The notes beneath the pieces are model-generated. The model was given only the letters and a program-made list of their open reading frames with translations. It was not told where the DNA came from and made no database searches. From Thiobacillus denitrificans (GTDB lineage: Bacteria; Pseudomonadota; Gammaproteobacteria; Burkholderiales; Thiobacillaceae), in contig DHHQ01000023.1 in the NCBI GenBank assembly GCA_002403375.1, positions 66,382 through 130,381 on the forward strand: a stretch of DNA of 64,000 bases. The letters are read 5' to 3'. Positions 59,752 through 64,000 of this stretch are shown here, piece after piece (the stretch's first letter is position 1; every line of letters starts with the position of its first letter). The position numbers were made by a program, and so were the translations under genes.

Positions 59752-61743
59752 ATGCGAGAACTTCCGAATAATTCACTAAAGAAATCGGAGCTAACGGCGT
59801 GTTCGTGTGCCCCCGGAGTGGTGGCCGAAGCGCTGGAGCAACTGATGCGAGGCGACATCGCGCAGGCGGAATTCGCTGCGTGCGTGCGCTGCGACCCCGT
59901 TCTCGCCTTGCGCCTGGGCGGCCTTCCCGCGGATTTCAGCGCGTCCCACCACGACCTGCTGCGCGCCCTGCTGCTGGCGGCGCCGGTGGCGTCGGGCGCG
60001 GCGCTGCCCGCCTACGCGGCGCGCTGGCGCCAGTCGCTCGGCGTCGCGCATCTGGCGCAGGCGCTGGCGGTGCGCGCCGGCCTTGCCGATGCCGAGGCGG
60101 CCTGGACCGCCGGCATCAGCCACAATCTCGCGCACTATCTCGACGCCGGCGTCGAGCCGCCCGCGCAGGTCGCCGACTGGCTGGCCGGGTTCGACCCCGA
60201 CGGCTGGGTCGGCGACGCGGTGCGCTACCACGCCGAGCCGCTCGCGCGGGGGCGCGCGGCACATCCCCTGGTGCGCATCGTCCAGCTGGCGTTCCAGCTC
60301 GTCACCCGGGCAGACGCGGTCGACAGCGTCGACGTGCGCGCCGCGCTCGCCACCCTGCAGATGGGGGCCGGCGAGGCCGCCCAGCTGCTGGGCGAAAGCC
60401 AGGCACAGGTGCGCCAGCTGGCACAGCGGTTCGGACTCGCCGACGTCGCCGCGGCGACGAGCGGCAACGGCTTCGACCGCCTGGCGCGGCTGTACGCCGG
60501 GCAGGCCGCGCAGTCGGCGCTGCACGGCCATTTCCGCCAGGCGACGACGGCCGAGCAGGTGTTCCCCCTGCTGCAGGACGCCCTGCGCGCCCTGTTCGGC
60601 ATCGAGCGGGCGGCGCTGTTCGCGCCGGCGGCCGACGGCTGCCTGCGGGCGAGCCCGTGGCTCCCCGCCGCCGAGGGCCTGGGTGCGCTGGTGATCCCCC
60701 CCGACGACGGGCTGTCGGTGCTGGCGCGCGCGCTGGTGCGCCATGCGCCGCAACAGTTCGAGCGCGGCGCCGCGGAAACGGCGCTGGTGGACGAGGAGAT
60801 CGCCCGCCTGCTCGGCGTGTCGCGCTTCCTGTGCCAGCCGCTGGCGCTGCAGGACGGCCGGACCGGCGTGCTGCTGGCGGGGGACGCGCTGCCCGGGCTC
60901 GGCACCGCCGCCTTGTGGCGGTTCACGCTGGCCGAGTGTGCGGAGGTCCTGCAGCCGGCCGTCGTCGCCCCGGCGCCGGTGGTCGCGCCGCTCCAGCCCG
61001 CCGCGCCGCCCGAGCCGGCACCGGGCGACGACATCCCGCGCGACCGGGTGCGGCGCGCGGTGCACGAGGTGGCCAACCCGCTCACCATCATGCGCAACTA
61101 CGTCAACCTGCTGTCCGACCGCCTGGGTGCCGATTCGACGGTGAAGCGCGACCTCGGCATCATCGGCGACGAGATCGAGCGGGTCGCGCGCATCGTGCGC
61201 GGCATCACCGCGACCGAGGAGGCCGCCGGGCCGGTCGTCGCCGCCGAGCTCGGTTCGGTCAACAGCGTCGTCTCCGAACTGGTGCGGATGGCGCTCGGCA
61301 CCCTGTTCGTTCCCAACAAGGTCAACGTGCAGATCGACCTCAACCCCGACGTGCCGCCGCTGCCGCTGCAGAAGGACCTGCTGAAGCAGGTGCTGTTCAA
61401 CCTCGCCAAGAACGCCGTCGAGGCGATGCGGGACGGCGGCCAGCTCAGGTTCGCCACCCGCCTGGTCGACGCCGACGGTCAGCGCCAGGTCGAGATCGAG
61501 GTGACGGACACCGGCCCCGGCCTGCCCGAGGCGGTCGCCGCCCGGCTGTTCCAGCCGGTGGTCAGCGAAAAGGGCGGCGACCATGCCGGCCTCGGGCTCG
61601 CCATCAGCCGCGGCCTCGTCCAGCGCATGGGCGGCCTGTTGAACTGCACCAGCACGCCGCAAGGCACCCGATTCCTGATTCGCCTGCCCACCCTGCAGAA
61701 CGGCCAGGCACCGCTTACGAGCCAACGCGCCGGGTCGATGTAA
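59752..61743 (+). CDS. HDOD-like/GAF-like sensor histidine kinase
   Basis: About 663 residues. The first 260 contain an HDOD-like helical region: RWRQSLGVAHLAQALAVRAGL, then AWTAGISHNLAHYL. A GAF-like segment follows (FPLLQDALRALFGIERAALFAP). The kinase core has HisKA with the phospho-His in AVHEVANPLTIMRNYVNLL near 437, the N-box in FNLAKNAVEAM, and DTGPGLPEAV and GLGLAIS in the ATPase. No transmembrane segment is present. The start is ambiguous between 59752 (fits the promoter) and ATG 59683. It precedes a receiver-GGDEF-EAL gene by 21 bases, an evident kinase and response-regulator pair. Confidence 0.88.
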   Translation: MRELPNNSLKKSELTACSCAPGVVAEALEQLMRGDIAQAEFAACVRCDPVLALRLGGLPADFSASHHDLLRALLLAAPVASGAALPAYAARWRQSLGVAHLAQALAVRAGLADAEAAWTAGISHNLAHYLDAGVEPPAQVADWLAGFDPDGWVGDAVRYHAEPLARGRAAHPLVRIVQLAFQLVTRADAVDSVDVRAALATLQMGAGEAAQLLGESQAQVRQLAQRFGLADVAAATSGNGFDRLARLYAGQAAQSALHGHFRQATTAEQVFPLLQDALRALFGIERAALFAPAADGCLRASPWLPAAEGLGALVIPPDDGLSVLARALVRHAPQQFERGAAETALVDEEIARLLGVSRFLCQPLALQDGRTGVLLAGDALPGLGTAALWRFTLAECAEVLQPAVVAPAPVVAPLQPAAPPEPAPGDDIPRDRVRRAVHEVANPLTIMRNYVNLLSDRLGADSTVKRDLGIIGDEIERVARIVRGITATEEAAGPVVAAELGSVNSVVSELVRMALGTLFVPNKVNVQIDLNPDVPPLPLQKDLLKQVLFNLAKNAVEAMRDGGQLRFATRLVDADGQRQVEIEVTDTGPGLPEAVAARLFQPVVSEKGGDHAGLGLAISRGLVQRMGGLLNCTSTPQGTRFLIRLPTLQNGQAPLTSQRAGSM

Positions 61744-61764
61744 CCCGCGCACAAGGAGGACACC

Positions 61765-63966
61765 GTGTTGGAACTCATCGAACCCTCGCCGCCCGGCAGT
61801 ACGGTCACCCATTTCCCGACACGGCCCCGGCTGCTGGTGGTCGACGACGAGCCGCTGATCCTCGAAGGCCTCTCCCGCCTGCTCGCCACCCGCGACTACG
61901 AGGTGGAGACCGCGGGCGGCGGCTGCGAGGCGCTGATCGCCATCGGCCGCCAGCAGTACGACGTGATCCTGCTCGACCTCGGCATGCCCGACCTCAGCGG
62001 CACCGAGGTGCTGCGCTTCGTGACCGAGCGCAGCGTCGACACGCAGGTGATCGTGGTGTCGGGCGACAGCACGATCGACGCGGCGATCCGTGCGCTGCGC
62101 GGCGGCGCCGCCGACTTCGTGCGCAAGCCCTACGAGCCCGAGGAACTGTTGCGCCGCGTCGACAACACCCTGACGCGGCGGCGGCTCGAGCGGGAGAACA
62201 ACGCCATCCTGCAGCGCCTGCAGCAGTCGGAGAAATGGCACCGCTTCCTCGTCAACAGCTCGCCCGACTTCATCTACACGCTCGACAGCGAGGGCCACTT
62301 CACCTTCGTCAACGACCGCGCCGAGAGCCTGCTCGGCTACCGCCGCGAGGAACTCCTCGGCCAGCATTACAGCCTGGTGATCCACGAGGACGACGTGTCG
62401 CGCGCCGAGCACATCTTCAACGAGCGCCGCGCGAGCGACCGCAATGCGCGCAACATCGAGATCCGCCTCAAGTGCAATCCGGGGATGCGCCGGCCGCGCC
62501 TGATGAACGGGCGCTGCCGGACCGTCGAACTGACCGCGACCGGCATGTACGACGAGGCGGCCGGGCCGTTCGAGGGGCGCTTCATCGGCAGCTACGGCGT
62601 CGCCAAGGACGTCACCGACCGCAAGCAGGCCGAGGAGACGGTGCACTTCCAGGCCTACCACGACCTGCTCACCGGGCTGCCCAACCGCGCGCTGTTCCGC
62701 GACCATCTCGGGCTGATGCTGGCGCAGGCGCGGCGCAACCAGCAGCCGCTGGCGGTGCTGAGCCTCGACCTCGACCACTTCAAGGTGATCAACGACTCGC
62801 TCGGCCACACCATCGGCGACGAGCTGCTGCTGGCGGTCGGCACCCGGCTGCGCCAGTGCCTGCGCGAGGGCGACACGCTGGCGCGCCTCGGCGGCGACGA
62901 ATTCGCGGTGCTGCTGCCGACGCTCGTCTCGCGCGGCGACGTCGAGCACATCTGCCGCAAGATCATCCAGGTGCTGTCCAAGCCTGCCTACGTCAAGGGC
63001 CACGAGATCTACATCTCGGTGAGCATCGGCGCCTGCGTCGCACCCGACGACGGCGAGCTGGTCGACAGCCTGATCCGCCAGGCCGAGATCGCCATGTACC
63101 AGGCCAAGTCGGATGGCCGCAGCCGGCTGCAGTTCTGGGAGCCCGGCATGCAGGCGCCCTACTCCGAGCGCATGCAGCTTGAAGCGGACCTGCGCCGGGC
63201 GCTGGTGCGCAACGAGTTCGTGCTGTTCTACCAGCCGCAGGTCGACGCCGTCAGCGGCGAAGTGCGCGGCTTCGAGGCGCTGCTGCGCTGGTGGCATCCG
63301 CAGCGTGGCCTGCTGTCTCCCGCCGAGTTCATCCCGGTCGCCGAGGAGTCCGGCGTCATCGTCCCGATCGGCGACTGGGTCCTGCGCCAGGCGGCCGCGC
63401 AGATGGTCGAATGGCAGAAGGCGGGGCTGCCGGCGGTGCGCCTGTCGGTCAACATCTCGGCGCGGCAGCTCGAGAGTCCCGACTTCGTCGACAGCGTGAT
63501 GCGCGCGCTGCACGCGCATGGGCTCGACGGCCGGCTGATGGAGCTCGAAATTACCGAAAGCCTGCTGATGCGCGACTTCGAGGCCAACGCGATCAAGCTC
63601 GGGCGGCTGTCGGCCGCCGGCGTCCGCCTCGCGATCGACGATTTCGGCACCGGCTACAGCTCGTTCAAGTACCTGTCACGCTTCCCGATCCACTCGCTCA
63701 AGATCGACCAGTCCTTCGTGCAGGACCTCGAGCGCGAGGAGAACCTGTCGATCGTCAACGCCATGGTCGCCATGGGTCGCGGGATGAACCTCACCGTGAT
63801 CGCCGAGGGCGTCGAGACCGCGGCGCAGCGGGCGCGGCTGCAGCAGATGCAGTGCCACGAGATGCAGGGCTACTACTTCAGCGCGCCGCTCGCCGCCCAC
63901 GCCGCCACCGCCCTGCTGGGGCAGCAGACGGGCGGCACGGCCGATGCGCAGCGGATAGCCGGCTAG
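61765..63966 (+). CDS. Response regulator REC-PAS-GGDEF-EAL, cyclic-di-GMP enzyme
   Basis: A 733-residue protein. The receiver (about 21-140) has phospho-acceptor D71 in LLDLGMPD. A PAS domain occupies about 155-285. GGDEF with intact RLGGDEF near 375 also has an inhibitory I-site, REGD followed after five residues by GGDEF. The EAL domain starts near 490 with FEALLRWWHP, SVNISARQL, ELEITESLL and LAIDDFGTGYSSF, so both synthesis and hydrolysis motifs look intact. GTG 61765 follows the strong site AAGGAGGA. It is the partner of the upstream histidine kinase, which would phosphorylate D71 and set c-di-GMP output. Confidence 0.95.
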   Translation: MLELIEPSPPGSTVTHFPTRPRLLVVDDEPLILEGLSRLLATRDYEVETAGGGCEALIAIGRQQYDVILLDLGMPDLSGTEVLRFVTERSVDTQVIVVSGDSTIDAAIRALRGGAADFVRKPYEPEELLRRVDNTLTRRRLERENNAILQRLQQSEKWHRFLVNSSPDFIYTLDSEGHFTFVNDRAESLLGYRREELLGQHYSLVIHEDDVSRAEHIFNERRASDRNARNIEIRLKCNPGMRRPRLMNGRCRTVELTATGMYDEAAGPFEGRFIGSYGVAKDVTDRKQAEETVHFQAYHDLLTGLPNRALFRDHLGLMLAQARRNQQPLAVLSLDLDHFKVINDSLGHTIGDELLLAVGTRLRQCLREGDTLARLGGDEFAVLLPTLVSRGDVEHICRKIIQVLSKPAYVKGHEIYISVSIGACVAPDDGELVDSLIRQAEIAMYQAKSDGRSRLQFWEPGMQAPYSERMQLEADLRRALVRNEFVLFYQPQVDAVSGEVRGFEALLRWWHPQRGLLSPAEFIPVAEESGVIVPIGDWVLRQAAAQMVEWQKAGLPAVRLSVNISARQLESPDFVDSVMRALHAHGLDGRLMELEITESLLMRDFEANAIKLGRLSAAGVRLAIDDFGTGYSSFKYLSRFPIHSLKIDQSFVQDLEREENLSIVNAMVAMGRGMNLTVIAEGVETAAQRARLQQMQCHEMQGYYFSAPLAAHAATALLGQQTGGTADAQRIAG

Positions 63967-64000
63967 GGGCCTTTCCGGCGCGGCGCTTCAGTCGCCGCGC

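Noticed and set aside
59791..63519. 1242-residue open frame on the minus strand opposite the kinase and GGDEF-EAL genes
   Set aside because: It spans two well-defined plus-strand genes and their intergenic ribosome site, and shows no recognisable motif; it is an antisense shadow.

Overview
The window looks like a chromosomal segment of a high-GC betaproteobacterium, most probably Rhodocyclales (Thauera/Azoarcus-like). This is inferred from base composition, from the fdxA-trxA-rho-rpmE order, from a class II (B12) ribonucleotide reductase, and from several respiratory and redox genes. I see no tRNA, rRNA, CRISPR array, insertion sequence or prophage. Genes are tightly packed, with many ATGA/GTGA stop-start overlaps, and no gene-free stretch exceeds 300 bases.

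Bases 1-16225 are the unusual part. The start of an AddA/UvrD-type helicase gene (1-761, minus) is separated from its natural partner, an AddB-type nuclease gene (16265-18937, minus), by about 15.5 kb of signalling genes. A minus-strand operon (9918 to 814) encodes an excisionase-like HTH-receiver protein, a large HPt-REC-REC-PAS4 hybrid kinase (frameshifted at a 7-G run in this sequence), a FIST sensor, and a PAS-kinase-REC-HPt-REC-EAL protein. A divergent plus-strand operon (10184 to 16225) encodes a degenerate receiver/helical protein, an MglA/COG2229-type small G protein, an ABC ATPase fused to a dual-specificity phosphatase, two roadblock/LC7 proteins, a 49-residue membrane peptide, a YkgJ-type cysteine-cluster protein, and a ferredoxin-reductase-globin-zinc-ribbon fusion. 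I consider this cassette the best candidate for an undescribed system: a G-protein/phosphatase module coupled to phosphorelay, c-di-GMP and redox/gas sensing.

Bases 18895-25066 are housekeeping: fdxA, trxA, rho, rpmE, an M48 lipoprotein, a polytopic glycosyltransferase-like protein and mobA. Bases 25322-35161 are mainly on the minus strand: a ribosome hibernation factor, an ETHE1-like persulfide dioxygenase, glycolate oxidase glcD-glcE-(VOC)-glcF, a DUF1537 sugar-acid kinase and a transketolase-like ThDP enzyme. A divergent IclR regulator follows, with a cluster of palindromes between it and the ThDP gene.

Bases 35220-53991 are mixed: an AI-2E-family permease and a GcvR-like ACT protein, a secreted DsrE-like protein, a small CbiX, a DUF502 protein, a haem-binding Tll0287-like lipoprotein, a GIY-YIG protein, a patatin, nrdJ, srkA, a glutamine amidotransferase of the asparagine synthase family, an MltB-like transglycosylase, cytochrome c4, EamA, rnk, PhzF, a thioredoxin-HEAT fusion and two metallo-beta-lactamase-fold proteins. 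Bases 53994-58544 form one minus-strand operon: an AEC transporter, a GarR-like reductase, an orphan N-terminal 2-hydroxyacid dehydrogenase domain, a GabD-like aldehyde dehydrogenase and an arginase-family hydrolase. The window closes with pbpG and a second signalling pair, an HDOD-like histidine kinase followed by a REC-PAS-GGDEF-EAL protein.
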